DNA from: an uncultured Bacteroidota bacterium
Lineage (GTDB): Bacteria; Bacteroidota; Bacteroidia; Chitinophagales; Chitinophagaceae
DNA: 11,446 nt
Assembly: GCA_903906615.1 (NCBI GenBank)
Contig: CAIVKT010000669.1
Span: 1 to 11,446, forward strand
Reading direction: 5' to 3'
Shown here: one piece after another, positions 1 through 7,900 of the stretch
How positions within the stretch are numbered: the first letter of the stretch is position 1
Layout: each line of letters opens with the position of its first letter
Position numbers and translations under genes: made by a program
Notes under the pieces: generated by a model
Databases searched by the model: none
What the model was told of the DNA's origin: nothing
What the model saw: only the letters and a program-made list of their open reading frames with translations

Positions 1-406
1 GGGTTGTCGAATTGGAAGGTGAATCATATGCGGCGGCTAATCGCCCGTCTTTCTTTGCGTCTTCAAAAGCTTTTGATCCGGCAGCTTTCATTCTCTTTTC
101 GTTCGTAAGCCGTTCAATATGTTCGATGTTTCGTTTCGACCATATACTTCGTGCCCGGCGTGGCGTGAATTTCTGGATCCATGAATCTGTGTCAAATTTT
201 TTCTTTTGTCCGTCGATCCAACCATAACAGAGCGCTGCATCGAGCGCTTCTGCATAAGTCAAGGTTCTTTCACCCGACTCTTTGTTGAAAATGCGCAGCC
301 AGATACCATCTGACTTTGCATGATTGGCAGCAAGCCATTTCTCCCACGCACCTATAGAAGCAAATGATTTCGTGGGAGCATCTTTCCTGTTTTCTATCGT
401 ACTCAT
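1..406 (-). CDS. YdeI/OmpD-associated (OmdA-type) family protein, 3' end outside window
   Basis: The frame opens at ATG (406-404) and stays open for 135 codons to the window edge, so the C-terminus is missing; family members are usually near 190-200 residues. Recognisable family segments are CYGWIDGQ (about residues 60-67), a tryptophan-containing stretch ending FTPRRARSIWSKRN (80-93) and EHIERL. These match the YdeI/OmdA family, linked in the literature to bacteriocin or peptide resistance and OmpD-associated phenotypes in enterics. The biochemical role is unknown. There is no signal peptide, so it is probably cytoplasmic. It follows yifB on the same strand after a 112-bp gap in which I see no hairpin, so co-transcription is possible but unproven. 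The family call rests on remembered motifs; any function beyond that is inference. Confidence 0.85.
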   Translation of the reverse strand, partial: MSTIENRKDAPTKSFASIGAWEKWLAANHAKSDGIWLRIFNKESGERTLTYAEALDAALCYGWIDGQKKKFDTDSWIQKFTPRRARSIWSKRNIEHIERLTNEKRMKAAGSKAFEDAKKDGRLAAAYDSPSNSTT

Positions 407-518
407 TTAGACTCTCTCCATTTAAAGCAGGAGCTGATACTAACTTACGGAAATGTTTTTGAAATCAGATTCTTCCCTGGTCGAAGCATATTCTTTCATA
501 ACGTTCTCTCGCACTCAC

Positions 519-2060
519 CTACCCTCCCCACCCCTCTCTGTCCAAACTCCTGTACTGTATAGCCTCTGCAAGGTGCTCGGGGCGGATATCATCGCTGGCG
601 GCGAGGTCGGCGATGGTGCGGGATACTTTAAGGATACGGTCATAAGCGCGGGCGGATAAATTGAGGCGGTCCATGGCGGTCTTCAGGAGGTTCTGGCCTA
701 CTGTGTTGATGACGCATATTTCTTTGAGCTGCTTGCTGCTCATCTGAGCGTTGCAGTATATGCCACTTTCCGGGCCGTAGCGGGCGGCCTGTATCTCGCG
801 GGCTTTGATCACGCGGTCGCGCACGCTGCCGCTCTGCTCTGATGTGCGGGTAGAGGACAGCTCACTGAAAGGCACAGGTGTTACCTCCACATGCAGGTCT
901 ATACGGTCGAGGAGGGGGCCGCTTATTTTGTTCAGGTATTTCTGCACCATCACCGGCGAGCAGGTACATTCCTTCTCCGGGTGATTGAAGTAACCGCAGG
1001 GGCAGGGGTTCATAGATGCTATCAGCATAAAGCTCGCCGGGAAGTCTATACTTACCTTGGCGCGCGATATGGATACCCTGCGCTCCTCCATAGGCTGGCG
1101 CATTACCTCCAGGGCAGAGCGTTTGAACTCCGGCAGCTCATCAAGGAAGAGGACACCGTTGTGCGCCAGCGATATTTCGCCGGGCTGTGGTATGCCGCCG
1201 CCGCCTACTAACGCTGCGTCCGAAATAGTATGATGTGGCGAACGGAAGGGCCGCTGCGCCACCAGCGACGTATTGCCGGGCAGCTTACCTGCTACTGAAT
1301 GTATCTTGGTGGTTTCGAGCGCTTCGTGTAATGTAAGGGGTGGTAGTATGGTCGGCAGTCGCTTCGCCAGCATAGTCTTACCTGCGCCGGGCGGGCCTAT
1401 AAGTATGGCGTTGTGGCCTCCCGCGGCGGCTATTTCCAGCGCGCGCTTTACGTTCTCCTGGCCTTTTACATCATCAAAGTCTATCTCGAAATGGCTTTGC
1501 GCGTCATAGAATTCTTCGCGGGTGTTTACTTTTACCGGTTTCAGATCAGAGGTGCCGTTAAAAAAGTCAATGACCTCTTTCATATGCGATACCCCGTACA
1601 CATCGAGGTTATTAACAAGGGCAGCCTCGCGGGCATTTTCTTTGGGTACGAACAGACCTTTGAATTTCTCAGCCCGCGTTTGTATGGCTATGGGCAATGC
1701 CCCCTTTATGCCCTTCACTTCGCCGTCGAGCGACAGCTCGCCCATGATCACGTACTCGTGAAAGCGATCAGTGACCATCTGGTTAGTAGAGCCGAGGAAG
1801 CCCAGCGCTATAGGCAGATCATATGCCGCACCTGCCTTCTTAATATCGGCCGGGGCCATGTTGACCACCATGCGGTATCGCGGCCTGTCGTATCCGGAAT
1901 TTTGTATGGCAGAGATCACACGGTCCTTACTTTCCTTTACAGCATTATCCGGCAGGCCCACAATGAATACGCCAAACTCGCCACCGGGAGTATCTACCTC
2001 AATGGTTATCGTTATCGCATCTACCCCATATACCGCACTGCCGAATACTTTTACTAACAT
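519..2060 (-). CDS. yifB: YifB family Mg-chelatase-like AAA+ ATPase (ComM-type)
   Basis: A 513-residue protein of normal length for the YifB/ComM family, starting at ATG (2060-2058). Domains in order: an N-terminal ChlI/Lon-S5-like fold (about 1-165), a Mg-chelatase-type AAA+ core (about 191-396) and a C-terminal Mg-chelatase-like helical domain (about 405-503). Walker A is GPPGAGKT (222-229) and Walker B is VLFLDE (303-308). The family signature [16 protein letters not shown] (273-288) and a four-cysteine insert (C353, C355, C365, C367) are intact. In naturally transformable Gram-negatives ComM is a hexameric helicase that promotes branch migration during integration of single-stranded DNA; a role in recombination here is family inference. 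It acts in the cytoplasm. Upstream lie short direct repeats and an 85-bp gap to the ORF6N gene. No frameshift or missing motif is seen. Confidence 0.96.
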   Translation of the reverse strand: MLVKVFGSAVYGVDAITITIEVDTPGGEFGVFIVGLPDNAVKESKDRVISAIQNSGYDRPRYRMVVNMAPADIKKAGAAYDLPIALGFLGSTNQMVTDRFHEYVIMGELSLDGEVKGIKGALPIAIQTRAEKFKGLFVPKENAREAALVNNLDVYGVSHMKEVIDFFNGTSDLKPVKVNTREEFYDAQSHFEIDFDDVKGQENVKRALEIAAAGGHNAILIGPPGAGKTMLAKRLPTILPPLTLHEALETTKIHSVAGKLPGNTSLVAQRPFRSPHHTISDAALVGGGGIPQPGEISLAHNGVLFLDELPEFKRSALEVMRQPMEERRVSISRAKVSIDFPASFMLIASMNPCPCGYFNHPEKECTCSPVMVQKYLNKISGPLLDRIDLHVEVTPVPFSELSSTRTSEQSGSVRDRVIKAREIQAARYGPESGIYCNAQMSSKQLKEICVINTVGQNLLKTAMDRLNLSARAYDRILKVSRTIADLAASDDIRPEHLAEAIQYRSLDREGWGG

Positions 2061-2068
2061 CTTTCTTT

Positions 2069-2096
2069 GATTAGCTGATTTGTGAATTAGCTGATT
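2069..2096. repeat. Two tandem ATTAGCTGATT units upstream of yifB
   Basis: The 11-bp unit ATTAGCTGATT occurs at 2070-2080 and again at 2086-2096, a 16-bp period, followed by a partial CTGATTGGCTAAT. They lie within 40 bp upstream of the yifB start, in its probable promoter or leader. Similar alternating TTAGCTGATT/TTAGCTAATT runs are, from memory, common between genes in Bacteroidota, so this may be a small dispersed repeat rather than a specific operator. Confidence 0.6.
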
Positions 2097-2145
2097 GGCT
2101 AATGTACTTCTGTTTTTTTACTGCAAATATTATTTTATACTGCCT

Positions 2146-2709
2146 CTAATCAATATCATTTTGCCTTTTAAACCCTATTTTCCTTCTATTAGCTTGTTTG
2201 GTGTGTTGCTTTTCTTTTTGCAAAAGAAAATTCAAAGCTTCGTAAACGTCTTTAAATTGCTTGTCGTATTTACCTTCCAGTTCTTTTAATTTAGCTGTAA
2301 GATCTTTGTGAGTTATTGCATATTGTCTAATGAAAACAAATGCTCTCATTATTGCAATATTAATGCTAATCGCCTTGCCACTTTTTAATATACTAGACAG
2401 CATAGAAACACCTTGCTCTGTAAAAGCATATGGAGCTAATTCTTTTGAACGATGTTTTTGAGAACCGGTCACAAATTGTGACCGGTTGCTATCTTTATCC
2501 AAGCCAGTAGTGGTTTGTAACTGAATATTATTCCACTCTTTCACCGTTAATCGAAACATAAAATCACGTGGAAACCTAAGAATATTTCTCTTAACAGACT
2601 GATTCAATACTTTTGTTTCGACATCATATAATTCTGCAAGGTCAAAATCAAGCATTACCTTATGACCCCTTATTTCATATATTTTTTGTTCTATTAAATG
2701 CGGCTTCAT
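2146..2709 (-). CDS. ORF6N domain-containing protein
   Basis: A 187-residue protein starting at ATG (2709-2707). Residues about 9-100 form an ORF6N domain: IYEIRGHKVMLDFDLAELYDVE (split here at 10-31), then LNQSVKRN (35-42), FPRDFMFRLT (46-55) and the closing YAFTEQGVSMLSS (94-106). The C-terminal third (about 135-170) is charged and helical, probably coiled coil. ORF6N domains are DNA-binding modules related to the KilA-N/Bro group, found in phages and as chromosomal copies in Bacteroidota; the precise job here is unknown, with transcriptional regulation a reasonable inference. The gene and its flanks are visibly AT-richer than the surrounding genes, consistent with transfer. A perfect palindrome encodes residues 75-82. 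There is no integrase, transposase or other phage gene beside it, so it is an orphan copy. Confidence 0.93.
   Translation of the reverse strand: MKPHLIEQKIYEIRGHKVMLDFDLAELYDVETKVLNQSVKRNILRFPRDFMFRLTVKEWNNIQLQTTTGLDKDSNRSQFVTGSQKHRSKELAPYAFTEQGVSMLSSILKSGKAISINIAIMRAFVFIRQYAITHKDLTAKLKELEGKYDKQFKDVYEALNFLLQKEKQHTKQANRRKIGFKRQNDID
2463..2487. repeat. Perfect 25-bp palindrome inside the ORF6N coding sequence
   Basis: The 12-bp arms AACCGGTCACAA and TTGTGACCGGTT flank a single central base (2475), with no mismatch. On the coding strand it spells N-R-S-Q-F-V-T-G plus the first base of the next codon (residues 75-82), within the loop-like segment between the ORF6N core and the YAFTEQG motif. It is more GC-rich than the gene around it. 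It could be an operator-like site for the encoded DNA-binding protein, a cruciform, or an in-frame inserted palindromic element. Confidence 0.95.
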
Positions 2710-2738
2710 TTTAGATTTTTACAAAACGAAAATAATCA

Positions 2739-2762
2739 TTTACAACTCTATACAAACATTCT
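2739..2762. repeat. Near-copy of the aldehyde dehydrogenase 3' end (partner at 3017-3040)
   Basis: Positions 2739-2762 match 3017-3040 at 21 of 24 bases in the same orientation, 278 bp apart; the shared core includes CTCTATACA and ACATTCT. The 3017-3040 copy covers the stop codon and last codons (NVCIEL) of the dehydrogenase gene, while the 2739 copy lies 30 bp upstream of the ORF6N start. It may be a duplication scar from insertion of the intervening DNA, or chance in AT-rich sequence. Confidence 0.55.
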
Positions 2763-2773
2763 ACAGCTCTAAA

Positions 2774-2781
2774 TAAGTTTG
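2774..2781 (+). promoter_or_regulatory. Possible Bacteroidota -7 box (TAAGTTTG), plus strand
   Basis: TAAGTTTG fits the Bacteroidota TAnnTTTG consensus exactly, but no clear TTG-type -33 element is seen about 20 bp upstream. It would fire into the non-coding gap towards the hairpin at 2979. The only support is the match and the downstream terminator, so this is tentative. Confidence 0.25.
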
Positions 2782-2978
2782 TGTTCTTACGGCGAATAAA
2801 ATAATTAAATAAATATCTATTGAGCGTACTAACATTTCTTCTCCTTGCTACGCCTATATAGGTAAGGATCTATTTTACCCTACTATAAACCCAATATATA
2901 AACCCGGAAAGACCTATCTATCAAAAGAATACTATAAACCCCTACCTATAACCCCAACCCCTTATCCTACAAACCTAT

Positions 2979-3006
2979 AAGCCCCTATGCAGGGGCTTTC
3001 TTTTTT
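2979..3006 (+). terminator. Rho-independent terminator-like hairpin, plus orientation
   Basis: An 8-bp stem AAGCCCCT / AGGGGCTT with a 4-base loop is followed on the plus strand by TTCTTTTTT. On the minus strand the stem is not followed by Ts, so it is polarised to stop plus-strand transcription. No plus-strand gene precedes it within 2.9 kb. It may end an unannotated RNA or block antisense reading into the aldehyde dehydrogenase gene; weak termination of the minus-strand dehydrogenase transcript cannot be excluded. Confidence 0.65.
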
Positions 3007-3017
3007 GGTGCAATTGT

Positions 3018-4475
3018 TTATAGCTCTATACACACATTCTTAGGCTCGGTAAAGAAACGAAGGGCATCCCAGCCCCCTTCGCGGCCTACGCCGCTGCTTT
3101 TGAAGCCTCCGAAGGGGGTGCGCAGGTCTCGGAGCAGCCAGCAGTTTACCCATATAATGCCGCTGTGTACCTTGCCTGCCACCCGGTTGGCACGGCTCAC
3201 ATCTTGTGTCCATATGGTTGCGGCCAGGCCGTAGTCGCTGGTATTGGCCAGCATCAGGGCTTCTTCTTCTGTTTTGAAAGATTGCAAGGTTACCACCGGG
3301 CCAAAGATCTCTTCCATATTGGTGCGGCAATGCGGGCCGAGGCCCTCGATGATGGTAGGCTCTATGAACAAGCCATGCTCGCAACGGCCTGTGCCTTTTA
3401 CTGGATTACCACCGAGCAGAACAGTGCCTCCTTCCTCTTTTGCAAGAGCTATGCAGCTTAGTACCTTATCATAATGCAGTTTGCTTACTATAGCACCCTG
3501 GCGGCTGTTGTCATCGAGCGGGTCGCCAACTGTGAGTTTTTTAGAGCGGGCTATAAATTCTGTTTTGAATTTTTCGTAGATGCTTTCTTCTACCAGTATG
3601 CGGCTGCCACACAGGCATATCTGCCCCTGGTTGCTGAAGGATGACTGCAAGGTGGTGCGCATCATCTTGTCCCAGTCGCAATCGGCGAAGATAATGTTGG
3701 GGTTTTTACCCCCCAGCTCCAATGATATTTTTTTGAACATGGGCGCAGCTGTGGCGGCAATCTCTTTGCCTGCCCTTGTGCTGCCGGTAAATGATATGGC
3801 TTTGATATCGGGGTGGGCGACAATGGCCGATCCGCAACCGGGGCCGGTGCCATGCAATATATTCAGCACACCATTGGGCAAGCCTGCCTTCTGGCAAATG
3901 ATGCTGAGCAGGTAGCCCGTCATGGGTGTTACTTCGCTGGGCTTGGCTACTACGCAGTTGCCTGCGGCGAGGGCCGGGGCTATCTTCCATGTAAACAGAT
4001 ACAAGGGCAGGTTCCACGGCGAGATACAACCCACTACGCCTATTGGCTGGCGCAGGGTGTAGTTGATCGCCTTGTCTTCCATGTTGTGGCTATCAGTGGA
4101 GAAGTGCATGATGCCGGTAGCAAAGAAGCGGAAGTTGCTGGATGCGCGCGGTATATCTACCCGTTTGCTCAGCCATAGCGGCTTGCCATTGTCATTGGTC
4201 TCGGCAAGGGCAAGGGCATCGAGGTTTTCGTCTATCAGCTCGGCTATGCGGTTGAGTATTTTAAAGCGGTCTTCTACGGGCATGGTACTCCATAGCGGGA
4301 AGGCCGCTTTTGCGGCACCTACAGCTTCTTCCACATCTTTTATATCGCTGTCTGGGGTCTGGCTGTATACCTCGCCGGTAGCGGGGTTTATATTATCTAT
4401 GTATTTGCCATTGAGTGGGGCTTTTAATGTACCCGCTATGTAATTGGCTATGTGTGCCGGCGCATGGAGATTCAT
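3018..4475 (-). CDS. NAD-dependent aldehyde dehydrogenase, 2-amino/2-hydroxymuconic semialdehyde dehydrogenase-like
   Basis: A 485-residue, full-length ALDH-superfamily enzyme oxidising an aldehyde to a carboxylate with NAD(P)+. I start it at ATG 4475-4473; a TTG codon directly upstream would add one residue and is less likely. Key residues in this numbering: oxyanion asparagine in PWNLPL (N155), nucleotide-binding FTGSTRAGKE (229-238), general base E253 in LELGGKNP, nucleophile C287 in NQGQICLC, and E389 in EEIFGPV. The NQGQICLCGSRI segment, the CWLLRDLRTPFGG stretch (445-457) and the FFTEPKNVCIEL tail resemble ALDH8-type muconic semialdehyde dehydrogenases of the kynurenine/2-nitrobenzoate or catechol meta-cleavage routes. 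No other catabolic gene is adjacent, so the substrate is inferred from sequence resemblance alone. It is cytoplasmic, with no signal peptide. A betaine-aldehyde-like or broader specificity is the alternative. Confidence 0.93.
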   Translation of the reverse strand: MNLHAPAHIANYIAGTLKAPLNGKYIDNINPATGEVYSQTPDSDIKDVEEAVGAAKAAFPLWSTMPVEDRFKILNRIAELIDENLDALALAETNDNGKPLWLSKRVDIPRASSNFRFFATGIMHFSTDSHNMEDKAINYTLRQPIGVVGCISPWNLPLYLFTWKIAPALAAGNCVVAKPSEVTPMTGYLLSIICQKAGLPNGVLNILHGTGPGCGSAIVAHPDIKAISFTGSTRAGKEIAATAAPMFKKISLELGGKNPNIIFADCDWDKMMRTTLQSSFSNQGQICLCGSRILVEESIYEKFKTEFIARSKKLTVGDPLDDNSRQGAIVSKLHYDKVLSCIALAKEEGGTVLLGGNPVKGTGRCEHGLFIEPTIIEGLGPHCRTNMEEIFGPVVTLQSFKTEEEALMLANTSDYGLAATIWTQDVSRANRVAGKVHSGIIWVNCWLLRDLRTPFGGFKSSGVGREGGWDALRFFTEPKNVCIEL

Positions 4476-4587
4476 CAAACGAAATTAGGGATTTCATGGG
4501 AAAACACACACACCGCAGCCTCTAATACATCACCATTGCGAACCTTTCGGCTAAAGCCAATAATTTCCCATCAAACCCCGGCCTAAT

Positions 4588-4603
4588 CCCGATAATTATC
4601 GGG
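4588..4603. repeat. Perfect 16-bp palindrome CCCGATAATTATCGGG
   Basis: This perfect inverted repeat with no spacer lies between the aldehyde dehydrogenase start and the terminator of the large secreted gene, about 110 bp upstream of the dehydrogenase start. Closely similar CCCGATA...TATCGGG palindromes are, from memory, frequent between genes in Bacteroidota, so a dispersed element is as likely as an operator. It is directly followed by a small CTAC/GTAG inverted repeat (4608-4619). Confidence 0.8.
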
Positions 4604-4643
4604 AGGGCTACTCGTGTAGTCTACATGTTTTTATTTACAAGAG

Positions 4644-4687
4644 AAATAAAAAAAGCAAGGGGCTGTCCTTTTGAGACAGCCCCTTGC
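4644..4687 (-). terminator. Strong rho-independent terminator of the large secreted protein gene
   Basis: A 13-bp perfect stem (GCAAGGGGCTGTC at 4655-4667 pairing with 4675-4687) with a 7-base loop is followed on the minus strand by TTTTTTTATTT. It sits 20 bp past the stop codon of the 4707-8840 gene and faces the right way for it. It separates that gene from the aldehyde dehydrogenase, so the two are probably transcribed independently. Confidence 0.93.
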
Positions 4688-4706
4688 TCAAGTAATTTGT
4701 ATTTTA

Positions 4707-4943
4707 TTATTCCACAACCACCCTCATCACATTCCTTCCCTGGCTGGTGATGGCCGAGATGAAGTAGATGCCTGCGGGCTGATCGAGTGTAACGTTCATT
4801 TCCTTATTGGTAGTAGCAGTAAATGCCTTCACTTTAGCACCCAGTATATTGGTGATCTCTACTTGCACATCTTCGTTATTATCCGATTGGATATTCATGG
4901 TAAAGTTGCCTTTATTAGGATTAGGCGCAATGGCGATCATATT
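4707..4943 (-). other. Type IX secretion C-terminal sorting domain
   Basis: Residues about 1300-1377 after a short linker (GVSGVNQVSAANN). IAPNPNKGNF opens the domain, followed by a VEITNILGAKV strand pair and the LDQPAGIYFI motif, ending in basic/hydrophobic VMRVVVE. This matches type A T9SS sorting domains, which are normally removed on export. Confidence 0.92.
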
Positions 4944-7900
4944 GTTTGCCGCTGATACCTGGTTCACACCTGATACACCGTTGATCGTGATGGAGAGATC
5001 GTTGCTCACAACAGTAGTATTACATACATCGCCGGAGGTAACCACGCAATTCACCAACTCGGTGCCTGATGAGGTCGCATTAACGATGTAGGTAGGATAT
5101 ACAGCGCCTGCAACAGGGCTGCCATTGACATACCACTGGTACGTAGGCGATACAACTGTAGTAACTACAACAGCCACCAATGTATCATTTACACCGGCTG
5201 ATGCCACAGTACCATGCAGTGCATGGATAGATACTGATATTGGCAGATCGGGCTGCGCACTGATAACGGCGGTATTACTGAACACCGAATCGAGTGTGCG
5301 GCAGGAAGAACTGCTGGCCATCATACAATATACCTCATCACCGGTGGTGGGTACATAACTATAGGTAGGGCCAGTAGCTACATTGACACTATTTTGCGTC
5401 CACCTGAAGAAAGGTGGTAAGCCACCATAGACAGAATGTGCTGTGAAGGTAACCACTGTGCCTGCACATACCAGGCTACCGGGGCTTGCAGTGATGGTTA
5501 CAGATGGCACCTCGGTTGTATTCACCCGCATGGTTATGGTATTGCTGGTAACAGTACCCGGAGAGGGGCAAGCATAGCTGCTGGTGAGGTTGCTGGTGAT
5601 CACATCACCATCGGCAGGTGTGTAGGTAAAGGGATTGCCTGTGCCTGCAGCTGTGCCATTCACCAACCATTGGTAAGTGGGCGATGTACCGCCGTTCACA
5701 GGCGTTGCAGTATAGGTAGTAGGCGTGCCTACACAAACGGTATCGCCAACAATGCCTGTAGATATACTTACGGCAGGTATGAGCGTAGGATTGACCACAA
5801 CGGCCACTGTATCCGCGGCAGATGGGGTAACGAGGCAAGCGAGGCTTGATGACATGGTTACAGAAACAGCATCACCGGCTACAGGCGTATGCACAAATGC
5901 GGCACCGGTACCTGCAAGTACGCCATTCACCCTCCATACATAAGTGGGTGCAGTACCACCGTTTACAGCGCTGGCCGAATAAGTAACCAGTGTGCCGGGG
6001 CAGGTAGTGAAGCCGGGGGCGGCTGTAAAACTCACAAATGGAATAACATTCGCATTCACGGTTACCGTTTTGGTGGCAGCTACTGTGCCACAACCATTCG
6101 TAACGCTGTACAATATAGTATCTACACCTGCTGTGATACCTGTGACCACACCAAATGTGGAAACACCCGCGGTAATATTTGCCGCGCTCCATACACCGCC
6201 GGTAGTGCCATCAGAAAGTACAGTTGAGCCGCCCGCACATACAACACCTGCACCGGATATAGTTGCGGGTACAGGCAACGGGTTTATCGTGATCGCATAG
6301 GTAGTGAAGGCAGTGCCACAGGAAAGCGAAACGGTATAAGTTATAACATCGGCACCGGCAGTGATACCTGTTACCAGGCCTGAGGCAGAAGATACATTTG
6401 CATTGGTATTTGCAGAACTCCATACACCGCTTGGCGTTGTGTTGCTCAAAGCGAGGTTAGCGCCCTGGCACACAGTAGTACTGATACCTGTTATAGTACC
6501 TGCATCCGGTGTTGATACCACATTCATTGTAAAGGTGGCTACTGCCGTGCCGCAGCTATTGGTAACACTGTAAGAAATAAGATCAGCGCCGGCAAGCACG
6601 CCGGTCACGGTGCCGCCGGTCACTGCTGCATTACCCGTGGTGTTGGCCCATGAGCCACTGCCGGTCGCATCAGTAAGTGTAGTGTTACCGCCTACGCAAA
6701 CACTGCCAAAACCAGTGATCGTTCCTGCATTGGGAGATGGACTGATGGTGATGGGGTAAGTGGCATTGGCAGTACCGCATGAGTTGATCACCGTATAAGA
6801 GATCACATCGCTGCCCGCGACTGAACCGGTAACGGATCCGCTAACCACAGCTGCGTTTGTATTCAAAGCGCTCCATGATCCGCCTGCGGCACCATCTGCA
6901 AGAACGATAGTGGCCGTTTGGCATACCGTGGCAGTGCTACCTGTGATCGTACCAGCATTAGGCAGTGGATTAACTGTTACAGGATAAGAAGCATAAGCTG
7001 TACCGCAGCTATTGATCACTGTGTATGAGATAATGTCGCTACCGGCAGTAGAGCCGGTTACTGTGCCACCGGTTACTGCTGCATGGCCTGTGGTATTGCT
7101 CCACGAACCGCCTGCCGATGCATCAGTAAGTGTGATACTGGTTGTGGCGCAAACGCTGGAAGTAGATCCGGATATAGTGCCTGCATCCGGTAATGGGTTC
7201 ACTGTTACCGGGAAAGTAACTGATGTAGAACCACAGGCATTGGTAACAGTATAAGAAAGCACATCAGGCCCGGCAGATACGCCTAAAACAGTAAGGCCCG
7301 TTATAGACGCGTTGCCGGTAGTAGTATTCCATGAACCACCCGGAGTAGATTCCGATACCAGGAAGCTCCAGCCCACACATATAGGGCTTACGCCCCCGCC
7401 AATAGCAGCTACAACAGGAAGTGGGTTTACTGTGACATTTATTGTTATCGAAGCAGTATTGTAGCCATCGGATACCTGCACCGTGAAGGCATCGGAACCG
7501 CTATAGCCGATTGTTGGCGTATAAGTATAACCTGTACCGGGAGTAACTGTACCGCCATTTGCAACACCTGTTGCCCCAATAGCTACAGCGCCATGCGTAG
7601 CAGATGCAGTAACCGTCCATGTTTCTGTTTGCAGCTGGTCAGAGTCTTGAATGGCCAGCAGGCTGCTGATGCTTGTTGCCGCCGAATTTTCACAAACGGT
7701 GAGTGAAGCTGTTGAGCCATCCACAAAAACAGGCAGGCTGTTTGGGCGCACCTCACGTATGCGGCTATTAGTACGATCAGAAATGTAGAAATAATTGTTG
7801 TTGGGCAATATAGCCACGGATACCGGCGCTGCCATTCTTACTGCAGCGGCAGTGGCAGGCCCCCAGTCGCCCGCAGAAGCGCCGGTGCTATTGCCGGCCA

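Larger units (their letters stand above)
2710..3017. other. 308-bp non-coding gap between ORF6N gene and aldehyde dehydrogenase gene
   Basis: No credible open reading frame is visible on either strand; the plus strand has hardly any ATG. It contains a near-copy of the aldehyde dehydrogenase 3' end (2739-2762), a TAnnTTTG box on the plus strand (2774-2781), the palindrome CCTATATAGG (2853-2862), several degenerate CTATAAACCC units (2883-2892, 2896-2905, 2932-2941, 2946-2955) and a plus-oriented hairpin with a T-run (2979-3006). The left half is very AT-rich and the right half is C-rich on the plus strand. Confidence 0.75.

Noticed and set aside
1413..2057. 214-codon plus-strand open frame
   Set aside because: It lies wholly antisense to the yifB coding sequence, which has all family motifs; the frame is a by-product of its codon use.
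2883..2955. CRISPR-like array
   Set aside because: The CTATAAACCC units are only about 10 bp, degenerate and unevenly spaced, with no spacers of uniform length and no cas gene nearby.
3165..4443. Several plus- and minus-strand open frames of 60-126 codons
   Set aside because: All overlap the intact aldehyde dehydrogenase gene in other frames, and none has a recognisable motif.
4476..4497. Longer start for the aldehyde dehydrogenase (ATG at 4497)
   Set aside because: That ATG is in a different frame; the in-frame TTG at 4478 adds only one residue next to a good ATG.
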